From Streptomyces sp. CB03234 (GTDB lineage: Bacteria > Actinomycetota > Actinomycetes > Streptomycetales > Streptomycetaceae), in contig NZ_LIYH01000002.1 in NCBI RefSeq assembly GCF_001905885.1, positions 487,591 to 551,590 of the forward strand: a stretch of 64,000 bases of DNA, given 5' to 3'. The position numbers were made by a program, and so were the translations under genes. Below, in pieces: positions 36,900 through 45,215 of this stretch (positions are counted from its first letter, which is position 1; the number at the start of each line of letters is the position of its first letter). The notes under the pieces were generated by a model. That model saw nothing but the letters and a program-made list of their open reading frames with translations. It was not told where the DNA came from and ran no database searches.

Positions 36900-38858
36900 T
36901 CAGTTACCGAGGTTGAGCGTCCCGGTGTTCTGCAGGGTGTTGGTGACGTAGACGCTGGGGAACAGCACCTCGGTCGTCCCGTTCGCCCGTTGGATGTTAG
37001 CGCTCATGGTGACGCCCACCGGAATGGTGCTGTTCGCGTCCTTGTAGACGGGTGTCACCTGGTAGAAGACCGCGTCGTTCGCTCCGAGACTGGAGGCGGG
37101 GTCCTTGATCATCGTCTGCGCGATGCTCTCGTAGGTCCGCATGCTGGGCGTGCCCGTGTTCATCCCGGACTGCCAGCAGGGGACGAGGTTGGACCGAGTC
37201 TCCGCAGTCGTGCCCATTCCGCCGAGGACCTTTGCGATGAGATGGCACCGGGCCAGCCCGTTGGTGACTTGGCTCGCCTTCTTGAACGCCTCCGCGTCCT
37301 TCCACCCGGTGACGGGATCGCTGGTTCCGCTTCCGTCGGTGATCTTCCTCCCCAGGCATGCCGTCGCCTGGGTCGGCCGCACTCCGGGCCCGTCCGCCGG
37401 GGCGGTCTGGTTGACAAGCGGAACCGGCTCGGTGGTGTTGTAGAACCAGCCGTCGCCGTTGGGAAGGTGGTTGATCGGCGGGGGGTCGTTCAGGCAGCTG
37501 GCCTGCGGGCCGGTGTCCGGCAACGAGAACGTCAGCTCGAACTGGTCGGCGTCGATCACGCGCTGATCCTTGAAGCCGTCGGCAAGCTGAGTGTCGGCGA
37601 ACTGCTTCTCGGCGGGCGTGACATGGGCCTGCACGCAGGGTGAGGTACGGTCCAGGATGTTGGCGTCGTTCAGGACGTAGGTGTCCCATTCGCCGTTGCC
37701 GAGGTTGGGGATCACCGTGACGCACCGGTCGCCGGGGGCACCGCCTTCCTTCGCCTCCCCGAAGGGGAAGTCGCCACAGCTGTCAGAGCCGACGAGGTCC
37801 GTCTGGGCCGTGAAACCGGCGCACGTGCTGGCGGTACGACCGGCCACGCCGCTCGTCGACCGGGTCAGGGGGCTGCCCTTCTTGCCCCAGGCGCCGTTGA
37901 GGTTGTTCTGCGCCCAGCCGTAGGCGGCCACGGCGCCGCCCGCGTCCGCGCTCGTCGCCTTCATCGGCACGACGGCCATGACGGAGGGGACGGCACAGCC
38001 CGCCACCGAAGTGCCGCCGACCGCGTGGTCGCACCTGATCTGACGCGGGTTCTTCCACGACGCGTTCGGGTCGGTCGGCGTCGTGTTCGGGGACGTCACG
38101 TACATCGCGTAGGACGTGAAGAACGAGGCGGAGCTACCCGTCGTCTGGGGCGAGGAGTAGGTGACGTTGCCGGTGAGGGTCTGGCCGAGCGTGATGGCGC
38201 CGCCGTACCAGGGCGCGGTCTTGGTGGCCGTGCAGCCGGCGTCGCAGGACGCTCGGAACTTGGCGTTCAGGGAGGTGACATCGCCGGAGGCGGCCGTCAT
38301 CTTGACGGTGACCTGCTCGCTCCAGGTCGTGGCGGTCGGGGACAGGTCGGCGCCGGTCGAGACCTCCAGGACGCCGCGTCCGATCTCCACACCCCTGCTG
38401 TCGCGGAGGATGTAGGTGACGTTGATGCCGGTCACGCAGTACGAGAAGCGCTCGTAGCTGTAGTTGCCGGGGTTGGTGATGGAGCAGCTGCCGGTGGCAG
38501 CGGCAGCAGCGGGGGCACTGGCTGCCCGGGACTTCGCCTTCGCCTTCGCCTTCGCAGGGGCGGGGGCGACCGTCACACAGGACTCGACGGCACCCGCGCG
38601 GCGCTCCTTGGAGCCCGGCGCGGTGGCGGTGCATTCCTCACCGGAGCCGGCCGCGAACCTGCCGGTCCCGGTGAGGGGGGCGGTGGCCGGCAGGTCCGCC
38701 GAGTCGAGCCTGCTCACCCGCTGCGGCTTCTCTTGGGCCCCCTGCTGCGCCGAGCTCATGCCGGTCGTGGTGAGCCCCAGCGTCACCACCGTCACCAGGG
38801 CCAGTACGGTCGACCGGGCACGTCTCCGTCCCGGCCGACCACGTCGTATCGCATGCAT
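36900..38858 (-). CDS. Secreted protein with NucA/NucB-like and DNA/RNA non-specific endonuclease-like domains
   Basis: About 652 residues from the ATG at 38858 (GAGAGG ten bases upstream; ATG at 38867 is an alternative). Signal peptide about 1-38. An Ala/Lys spacer (PAPAKAKAKAKSRA) precedes an Ig-like region. Residues about 290-430 resemble the NucA/NucB deoxyribonuclease region (IRCDHAVGGTSVAGCAVPSV, CGDFPFGEAKEGG, RCVTVIPNLGNGEW), though the usual CDE[YF]P reads CGDFP. The last 130 residues resemble EssD-type endonucleases (ARCHLIAKVLGGMG, RSNLVPCWQSGMN, VFYQVTPVYKD), with a plausible catalytic histidine. Two nuclease-like domains in one secreted protein next to a toxin-particle gene suggest an antibacterial effector. 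Confidence 0.7.
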   Translation of the reverse strand: MHAIRRGRPGRRRARSTVLALVTVVTLGLTTTGMSSAQQGAQEKPQRVSRLDSADLPATAPLTGTGRFAAGSGEECTATAPGSKERRAGAVESCVTVAPAPAKAKAKAKSRAASAPAAAAATGSCSITNPGNYSYERFSYCVTGINVTYILRDSRGVEIGRGVLEVSTGADLSPTATTWSEQVTVKMTAASGDVTSLNAKFRASCDAGCTATKTAPWYGGAITLGQTLTGNVTYSSPQTTGSSASFFTSYAMYVTSPNTTPTDPNASWKNPRQIRCDHAVGGTSVAGCAVPSVMAVVPMKATSADAGGAVAAYGWAQNNLNGAWGKKGSPLTRSTSGVAGRTASTCAGFTAQTDLVGSDSCGDFPFGEAKEGGAPGDRCVTVIPNLGNGEWDTYVLNDANILDRTSPCVQAHVTPAEKQFADTQLADGFKDQRVIDADQFELTFSLPDTGPQASCLNDPPPINHLPNGDGWFYNTTEPVPLVNQTAPADGPGVRPTQATACLGRKITDGSGTSDPVTGWKDAEAFKKASQVTNGLARCHLIAKVLGGMGTTAETRSNLVPCWQSGMNTGTPSMRTYESIAQTMIKDPASSLGANDAVFYQVTPVYKDANSTIPVGVTMSANIQRANGTTEVLFPSVYVTNTLQNTGTLNLGN

Positions 38859-39022
38859 GATTGTCATACCTCTCTTGTTGGCGTGGGTGCCCCGACGGCT
38901 TCGGTAAGGGCAATGAGGGGCACCGGCACAGCGGTGCCCCTCGTTCTCGTGCGATGGGGACCGGCCGGGCTCGGGCCGAGGCCGTTCGGTCCCGGCCCAG
39001 GCGCCGAGCGCTAGGACGCAGG

Positions 39023-42000
39023 TCAGAAGATGGACGACAGGACCTTGGTGGCCCCCGATACGACGTCCTCGCCGACGTCGGCGATCTTGCCGACGACGGG
39101 CTTGATGAGCTTGCCGCCGAGGGCCTTGTCCGCGGCACCGATCCACTTGGACTGGCCGAAGGTGACCAGGCTCAGGCCGGTGCCGATGGCGGAGTCGATG
39201 AACTCGCCACTGGTGAAGCCGTGTTCGATGCCGGTGAAGAGGGTGCCGAGGCCGCTGGCGCCCATCGAGACCGCGGCGAAGAAGCCGGCGGCCGCGGCGG
39301 CCGGGGGGAACACCAGGGCGGCGAGGGCGCAGCCCGCGGCCAGGAACCCGGCGCCGACACTGATCGCGTTGAACGCGTCGGCGTAGAAGCCGGCGTCGTT
39401 CCACCACTCGTCGGCGTCCGTGCTGGTGCCGTTGGGGTTGATCTGGTCGTTGGTGTCCTTGTCGGCCGGGTTGATCTTGGCCTCCCGCTCACGGCGGGCC
39501 TTCTCGGCAGCCTCCTTCGCAGCGGCCCTGAGCTCGGCCTCACGCTTGGCCGCAGCGATCCGCCTGGCCTCGGTGGCCGCGGCCGCCGCCGTCGCCGCGT
39601 CCTTGCCCGCGGCGATCGAGGAAGCGCGGGCGCTCGCGGCGGAAGCCTGAGCGCTGTACGACGACTTCAGGGCGGAACGGGCGGAGTCCATCGCCTTGTT
39701 CGCCGAGTAGTTCGCGGAGCGGGCGGCACTACGGGCGGTCGACGCCGCCGCGCTCGCCCGTGCCGCGGACGCCTTGGCGTCGGCGGCGGACTTGTCGGCC
39801 GCGTCCGCGTTCCGCCTGGCCTCGTCGGCGTAGTCCTCGGCCTTGGCCGCGGAGTCAAGTGCCTTGGCCGCCCACTCCTTGGCCTCGGCGGCGGCACTCC
39901 GGGCGTCGGCTGCGACCTTGGATGCCAAGGCGGCGTTCTCCTGCGCCTTTTCGGCGATCTTCGCCGCAGCCGCGATGGCGCCCCGGATCGCGGCTACATG
40001 GGTGGCGGTGTCGTGGTCGAGCTGGGCGGTCCGGTACTGCACCAGGGAGACGAAGTTGCGGCGCATCCAGGTGGGCCCCTCCATGGCCACCTCGGCGTAC
40101 GCCTTGGTGAAGGCACCCCCGGTTTCCATCAGCGTGAGGGTGAGGACCGCGTCGTCCTCCCGTATCGCCCGGGGGTACTCGTCGTCGAAAAAGTTCTGCA
40201 GCGATTCGGTGGTGTTGATGTCGAGTGCCTTGTTCGCCGCCTCGGTGACGGCCTTGCCGGGATTCGAGTCCAGGATGCGAGTGATCGCCACCCGGTTGTC
40301 CTCGTCGGAGGCCCTCTTCATGCCGCCGGTGAGGAAGTCGCCGACCGCCTTGGAATCAGGGCTCTCCAGGGCGGCCTGGGCCGCTTCGGCGATCCTGGGG
40401 CCGGCGATCGTGGCCACGTGGAGCGTGGTCTCCCGGTCGTCCTGAACCTGGGCCAGGTGCCGGTCGAGGTCGATCCAGGCGTACACGTCGTCGTCCGAGC
40501 CGGAGAGGGCGAACTGGGCCGCCTGCCGGGTCCAGGCACCCCTGGAGTTGAGCAGGGCGACGGCCGCCTTGCGCCCCTGGACCGCCGCGAGCTCCATGTC
40601 GTTCGCCGCCAGCGCCTGCTCGGCCTTGGTGATCAGGTCCTTGGTCGCCTGATCGGTCTGCTGCGCCTGGGCGACCTTGTTCTGATAGGCAGTGATCTCC
40701 TTCGTCTCGATCTCAGCGAGCAGCCTGACCTCCTCGATGGCCTGCAGCTTGTCCTGCTCAAGGGTTTCCGCCTCGGCCTTCCGCGCGTTCTGCTCCACCA
40801 GGAGGGCGTCCGAGACGGCCTTGGTGGCCGTGTTGGCGGCCAGCACGGCCGCCGCCGCGTGGGCGGTGGACCTGTTGGCGTAGTCGACGGCCTGGCCCGC
40901 GTACTTCACGGCCTCCTCGGCGGCGGCCGCCGCCTTGTCGGCGTGGTCCGCCGCGGTGTTGGCGGCGTCCCGGGCGGTGCGGGCGGCCGCGGCCGCGGTG
41001 GTGGCGAGGGTATGGGCGGCGGAGGCGGCATTGGTGGCCCGGTTCGCGGCGCTGGAGGCGATCGCGGCCTGGCGCTTGGCCTCCGCGGCCTCCGACTGTG
41101 CGGCACCGGCGGCGGCACCGGCCTGGGCGGCGGCGTTCGCGGCGGCGGCCGCGTTGCGTGCGGCGGAGGCGGCGGCGGTACCGGCGGCGGCTGCCTTGGT
41201 TCCGGCGACGGCGGCCTGGTCGGCCGCCTTGGCCGCGGTACGCGCCTTGGCCGCGGCGTTGCGGGCGGCGACCGCAGCGTTCTTGGCGGCCTCGGCTTTG
41301 CCGGCATCCTTGGAGGCACCGATCGCGGCATGGAAGGCGCGGGCCGCGGCGCTGCCGGCGTTCGCGGCGGCCTGGGCGGCGCCGGTGGCGGCCCAGGAGG
41401 CGCGACGGGACGCCGACACAGCGGCGTTCGAGGCGTTGATGGCGTTACGAGCGGCATCCGCCGCGCCCTTCGCGGCGCCCGCCGCCTTGCGGGCCGCCGC
41501 CCCGGACTTCTGTACATCCTGCTGGGCAGCCGCAGCCTCGGCGGCGGCCTTCTCCGCCGCCTCCTTTGCCTTGTCCGCGGCGGTCTGGGCGCGCGCGGAG
41601 GCCTCGACGGCCAGGTTCGTCTCGCGCTCGGCGCGCTTGCCCTCCCGCTGGACGACGGCGACGAGCTCCTCGATCGTCGCCGACTCCTGGTCCCGGGCAC
41701 GGGCGATGTGCTGCCCGGTCTCGATGAACCACTCCACGTCGGACGCGCTGCCGCTGAGGGCGCGGTCGGCGTACTTCTGCACCTCCGGGCCGGCCTGCGT
41801 CAGCATGGTGGCCACCTGGACCCGGGCGTCCTCCAGGCGTGCGTCGTACTGGGTGTCGGTGAGGAACGCGATCAGGGACTGCTCGGTGCCGGCGGTCAGG
41901 GCGGCGGTGGCGGCTCGGCGGACCGCTCTGTCGCCGGTGCCCGACACGATGGTGGTGGCCACCTGGAGGTCCTCGAGGATGGCGGTTTTGAAGCCGCCCC

Positions 42001-42391
42001 TCAGGAAGTCGGCGATGGCGGCGTCACCGTTGTCGAGGGCGGCGACCGCCTCACGGCGCAGGCCCTTGCCCGCGCGGTCCAGGCTGCTGACGATGGCGAC
42101 GCGGTTGTCCTGCACGGTTTGGTTCGGCAGCGTTTCGGCCAGGAAGGTCTGGATCTCGCTCTCGGAGCCGACCAGGGCCCGGGCGGCGGCGGACTTGACG
42201 CCTCTTCCGCCCGATATCCAGGCCTTGACCACCTTCGCCCGCTCGGTGGCCGGCAGGGGGACGGGATCCGGCGCAGTGCCCTCCACCGCGGCGGCGACCG
42301 GGGCGAGGAGCACCGAGGGCGTGGAGGCTACGGCGGTGGTGGCGGCGAGCGCACCAAGCACGCGGCGCCGGCTCCAGAAAGTTGTCTGCAT
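39023..42391 (-). CDS. umbC: UmbC-type ALF-repeat toxin-particle protein
   Basis: 1122 residues from the ATG at 42391 (GAGGAC upstream). Tat signal SRRRVLGALAAT at the start. Next come about four ALF-type repeats (40-235; AAARALVGSESEIQTFL, AAVAALDNGDAAIADFL), a very Ala-rich coiled coil (about 240-615), a second set of ALF repeats (620-820; AAQFALSGSDDDVYAWI, AAQAALESPDSKAVGDFL), a second coiled coil (820-970), and a tip of about 150 residues. This order is the UmbC architecture of Streptomyces umbrella toxin particles, where the ALF ring forms the crown and the coil the stalk. The tip contains two Ala/Gly-rich hydrophobic helices (about 1000-1053), unlike an enzyme toxin. It is divergent from umbB and umbA. 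Confidence 0.9.
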   Translation of the reverse strand: MQTTFWSRRRVLGALAATTAVASTPSVLLAPVAAAVEGTAPDPVPLPATERAKVVKAWISGGRGVKSAAARALVGSESEIQTFLAETLPNQTVQDNRVAIVSSLDRAGKGLRREAVAALDNGDAAIADFLRGGFKTAILEDLQVATTIVSGTGDRAVRRAATAALTAGTEQSLIAFLTDTQYDARLEDARVQVATMLTQAGPEVQKYADRALSGSASDVEWFIETGQHIARARDQESATIEELVAVVQREGKRAERETNLAVEASARAQTAADKAKEAAEKAAAEAAAAQQDVQKSGAAARKAAGAAKGAADAARNAINASNAAVSASRRASWAATGAAQAAANAGSAAARAFHAAIGASKDAGKAEAAKNAAVAARNAAAKARTAAKAADQAAVAGTKAAAAGTAAASAARNAAAAANAAAQAGAAAGAAQSEAAEAKRQAAIASSAANRATNAASAAHTLATTAAAAARTARDAANTAADHADKAAAAAEEAVKYAGQAVDYANRSTAHAAAAVLAANTATKAVSDALLVEQNARKAEAETLEQDKLQAIEEVRLLAEIETKEITAYQNKVAQAQQTDQATKDLITKAEQALAANDMELAAVQGRKAAVALLNSRGAWTRQAAQFALSGSDDDVYAWIDLDRHLAQVQDDRETTLHVATIAGPRIAEAAQAALESPDSKAVGDFLTGGMKRASDEDNRVAITRILDSNPGKAVTEAANKALDINTTESLQNFFDDEYPRAIREDDAVLTLTLMETGGAFTKAYAEVAMEGPTWMRRNFVSLVQYRTAQLDHDTATHVAAIRGAIAAAAKIAEKAQENAALASKVAADARSAAAEAKEWAAKALDSAAKAEDYADEARRNADAADKSAADAKASAARASAAASTARSAARSANYSANKAMDSARSALKSSYSAQASAASARASSIAAGKDAATAAAAATEARRIAAAKREAELRAAAKEAAEKARREREAKINPADKDTNDQINPNGTSTDADEWWNDAGFYADAFNAISVGAGFLAAGCALAALVFPPAAAAAGFFAAVSMGASGLGTLFTGIEHGFTSGEFIDSAIGTGLSLVTFGQSKWIGAADKALGGKLIKPVVGKIADVGEDVVSGATKVLSSIF

Positions 42392-42943
42392 AAGAGAGTT
42401 GTCCTCGTGTGAGCTGTGGACAGGACATGTCGGATCTCCCTGGCAGGCCGGTTTCCGACGTGCCCGCGGGATGGAATGCCCATGAGTGCGAAGTCGCGTG
42501 TAGGCGGAGCTCGTTCTAGTGCCGGACCTTATCAACCTCTCATACCGGAGGGACCAATTGAAGAGTCCGGTCTTTCAACGGACGCTGCGAATCCGCTTCT
42601 GATCGTCCCTCAGTATTCATTTACATGTCCTTCACAACTTTCGGCACAACCTTTACAAGCGGTGACGTAGATCACGAAGCATGCGTAGGGATTGCGCCGG
42701 TATGCATGGGTTTTTTCACTCGACCTGAGGGCCACTTCATGTTGGTATGGGGAAGCGGATGATGATCGCCGGGACAGGGGGCCTCTCGTTTTGAGAGGTA
42801 AGGGAACTGCTTTCCGCAGGAGTTGGAGCATGCCCGGCAGGGCGATGTTGATATCGCATTCCTGTGCACCCGATTTCGAGCCCGATGATGAACATTCGGC
42901 CGTCAGCGACGAACTTGGGGATGCAATGAAGGAATACAGCAGA
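42392..42943. promoter_or_regulatory. Divergent umbC / umbB-umbA control region with Crp-like site
   Basis: A 552-bp gap of clearly lower GC than its surroundings. It holds GTGACGTAGATCAC at 42662-42675, which fits the GTGA-N6-TCAC pattern of Crp/FNR family sites. I see no supported gene here. An open frame that extends umbB upstream to 42692 has atypical codon use and no family resemblance. Confidence 0.5.
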
Positions 42944-43471
42944 ATGCCCGTGAAGCCGCAGCGCAAGCGGCTTGCGCGGCGCGCACTGGGCGCGGCCGCG
43001 GTCGGCGCCCTGGCTTGGATCACGGCGACCACGGGCATCCCCGGCGGGGCGTCGCAGCAGACGGGCCCCACCGCACTGGTCGCGGGGGACGCCCCCGGTT
43101 ACACGGTGGAGGATTTCACTTACCCGAACGCGGACAAGATCCTGGCCGAGAAGAACATCGTCCTCAAGCGCGGTGACGGGCACATCACCCTGGCCGACTG
43201 TGCGGCCGGCACCGGCCTCCTGGAGATCCTGGCCCGTGACAAGACGGACAAGATCTGCTTCAAGGTGGTGGGCGACTCCGGCTGGCTGACCCTGGAGATC
43301 CCCGCGGTCTACGCGGTCAAGGGCAACGACTACACGACCTCGGTCGACATGACCGTAGGTACCGAGGAGAAGTCGTTCGACATCAACAAGAACGCCTGGA
43401 CCTCGGTGGGTGAAACCGCGGACCCAGAGGGCCGTGATCACCTGCTCGTCGAGATCAGGTCCTCCAAGTAA
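42944..43471 (+). CDS. umbB: UmbB-type small secreted adaptor
   Basis: About 175 residues from the ATG at 42944, preceded by GAAGGAA nine bases away; ATG at 42926 is possible. A basic leader (VKPQRKRLARRALG) and hydrophobic segment form the signal peptide. The mature N-terminus (GASQQTGPTALVAGDAPGYT) is likely flexible, followed by a compact domain with two cysteines (LADCAAGTG, DKICFKVVG). Position between umbC and umbA and its size match UmbB, the linker that joins lectin arms to the UmbC crown. Identification rests on context, since the sequence itself has no named motif. Confidence 0.75.
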   Translation: MPVKPQRKRLARRALGAAAVGALAWITATTGIPGGASQQTGPTALVAGDAPGYTVEDFTYPNADKILAEKNIVLKRGDGHITLADCAAGTGLLEILARDKTDKICFKVVGDSGWLTLEIPAVYAVKGNDYTTSVDMTVGTEEKSFDINKNAWTSVGETADPEGRDHLLVEIRSSK

Positions 43472-43554
43472 CCGCAGTCACCATCGACATGCTCACCACT
43501 CCGCGGTCCCGTGCCCACAGGACGCGCGGCCCTCGTGCCCAGGAAGCCACATTC

Positions 43555-45096
43555 ATGTACCTCTCCAGACGCCCTCGTCTCTCCGCGCTGGCCGCTGCCC
43601 TGCTCGCGGCCCCCGTCGTGCTGAGCGCTGCTCCCGCCACCGCACTCACCGGAGCCGACGCCCCGGCACAGCTGAACTACGTCGCGAAAATCAACGTCGG
43701 TGAAGAGACCGCCTGCACCGGCACCCTCATCGACCGGCAGTGGGTCCTGACCGCGGCCACCTGCTTCGCCGCGGACGGCAAACCGCCCGCAGGCAAACCC
43801 GCCACTACCACCACCGTCACTGTCGGCCGCACCGACCTGACCCAGGCCGGCGGCAGCGTCCTGTCGGCCATCCGGCTCGTCCCCCATGCCGACCGGGACC
43901 TGGTGCTCGTCAAACTCGCCGCCAAGATCACCGATCCGGGCATCACGCCCGTCCGGTTGGCGACCACGCCCGCCACCGAGGGTGAGGAGCTGGTGAAGGC
44001 CGGATTCGGACGCACCAAGACCGAATGGGTGCCCGACAAGCTTCACACCGGCACGTTCACCGTCGCGTCAACCACGGCCACGACAGTGGACCTCAACGGC
44101 TCCGACACCGCGACCGTCTGCAAGGGCGACGCCGGCGGTCCCGCCCTGCGCACCGTCAACGGCACCACGGAACTCGTCGCCATCAACTCCCGTTCCTGGC
44201 AGGGCGGATGTCTCGGCATCGATCCGGCCGAAACCCGTACCGGTGCTATCGACACCCGTGTGGATGACATCAGCGCCTGGGTCGAGCACGCCACCTCGCG
44301 CAATCCGGACGACCTCACCGGTGACGGCAAGGCCGACCTCGCGGCCGTCAAGAGCGACGGCATTCTGTGGATCTACCCCGGCACCGGAAAGCCCGGCATG
44401 GGCGCCCTGGGCACCCGCTTCCAGGCCGGCACCAGCTGGACGAGCCAGGACGCCATCACCACCGGCGACCTCAACAACGACGGCATCGGTGACCTCCTGT
44501 CCCGTCAGGCGTCCGACGGCACGCTGTGGGTCTACCCCGGCACCGGAAAGTCCGGCATGGAGGCCTTCGCCACCCGGTACCAGGTCGGCAGGAGCTGGCA
44601 GACCCAGGACGTCACTCGCGCCGGGGACTTCAACAGCGACGGGATCACCGATGTCCTGACCCGTCAGGCGTCCGACGGCACGCTGTGGGTCTACCCCGGC
44701 ACCGGAAAGCCCGGCATGGAGGCCTTCCCCAGCCGCTACCAGGTCGGTACCAGCTGGAAGAGCCAGAACGTCATCACCACCGGCGACCTCAACAACGACG
44801 GGCGCACTGATGTGCTGTCCCGTCAGGCGTCCGACGGCACGCTGTGGGTCTACCCCGGCACTGGAAAGTCCGGCATGGAGACCTTCGCCACCCGGTACCA
44901 GGTCGGCAGGAGCTGGCAGACCCAGGACGTCACTCGCACCGGGGACTTCAACAGCGACGGGATCACCGATGTCCTGACCCGTCAGGCGTCTGACGGCACG
45001 CTGTGGGTCTACCCCGGCACCGGAAAGCCCGGCATGGAGGCCTTCCCCAGCCGCTACCAGGTCGGCACCGGCTGGGCGCCCTACCGCATCATCTGA
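43555..45096 (+). CDS. umbA: UmbA-type protein: inactive trypsin fold plus repeat lectin propeller
   Basis: About 513 residues from the ATG at 43555. Signal peptide 1-32 (ends SAAPATA). Residues about 40-245 are a trypsin fold in which two triad residues are changed: TAATC has Thr69 for the histidine and KGDAGGP has Ala193 for the serine, while Asp115 (HADRDLVLVKL) remains. It cannot be a normal protease. Residues about 250-513 are five repeats of about 53 residues (LNNDGITDVLSRQ, DGTLWVYPGTGK) of the VCBS/tachylectin propeller kind. Dead trypsin plus variable lectin is the UmbA design; the lectin is the target-cell binding part. Confidence 0.88.
   Translation: MYLSRRPRLSALAAALLAAPVVLSAAPATALTGADAPAQLNYVAKINVGEETACTGTLIDRQWVLTAATCFAADGKPPAGKPATTTTVTVGRTDLTQAGGSVLSAIRLVPHADRDLVLVKLAAKITDPGITPVRLATTPATEGEELVKAGFGRTKTEWVPDKLHTGTFTVASTTATTVDLNGSDTATVCKGDAGGPALRTVNGTTELVAINSRSWQGGCLGIDPAETRTGAIDTRVDDISAWVEHATSRNPDDLTGDGKADLAAVKSDGILWIYPGTGKPGMGALGTRFQAGTSWTSQDAITTGDLNNDGIGDLLSRQASDGTLWVYPGTGKSGMEAFATRYQVGRSWQTQDVTRAGDFNSDGITDVLTRQASDGTLWVYPGTGKPGMEAFPSRYQVGTSWKSQNVITTGDLNNDGRTDVLSRQASDGTLWVYPGTGKSGMETFATRYQVGRSWQTQDVTRTGDFNSDGITDVLTRQASDGTLWVYPGTGKPGMEAFPSRYQVGTGWAPYRII
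44503..45088 (+). repeat. 159-bp blade repeats with 318-bp superunit in umbA
   Basis: The shared start CGTCAGGCGTC recurs at 44503, 44662 and 44821, a 159-bp blade. Blades alternate in type, so the segment from 44503 is nearly identical to that from 44821, a 318-bp superunit. This is coding repetition of the lectin propeller. Confidence 0.9.
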
Positions 45097-45117
45097 GCGG
45101 CGGGACGACCTCCGACT

Positions 45118-45150
45118 CTCCCTCGCACTCCTCTCAAGAGTGCGGGGGAG
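45118..45150 (+). terminator. Terminator after umbA
   Basis: Thirteen-base arms (45118-45130 and 45138-45150), with the core CGCACTC/GAGTGCG perfect, around a 7-base loop, 21 bp past the umbA stop. Confidence 0.7.
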
Positions 45151-45215
45151 ATCCCTCATGCCCAGTGAAGCTTTTCGCCGGACTTCTCCCACGCGGCTTG
45201 CCATTGCCGACATGT

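Noticed and set aside
38861..42485. A 1183-codon plus-strand frame opposite umbC, Gly/Leu/Arg-rich, and a 516-codon Ala/Ser-rich one
   Set aside because: Both arise from the Ala-rich repeats of umbC read on the other strand; umbC has a Tat signal, ALF repeats and a ribosome site.
42692..42943. Upstream extension of umbB (84 extra codons starting MRRYAWVFSL)
   Set aside because: Codon use is atypical, it contains no signal peptide at its own start, and a better ribosome site plus signal sequence begins at 42944.
43555..44290. UmbA head as an active secreted trypsin
   Set aside because: His and Ser of the triad are Thr69 and Ala193; only the Asp remains.
44503..45088. Regularly spaced direct repeats, considered as a CRISPR or non-coding satellite
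   Set aside because: The 159-bp unit is a multiple of three, lies in the umbA frame and encodes lectin blades; no short repeat/spacer pattern exists.
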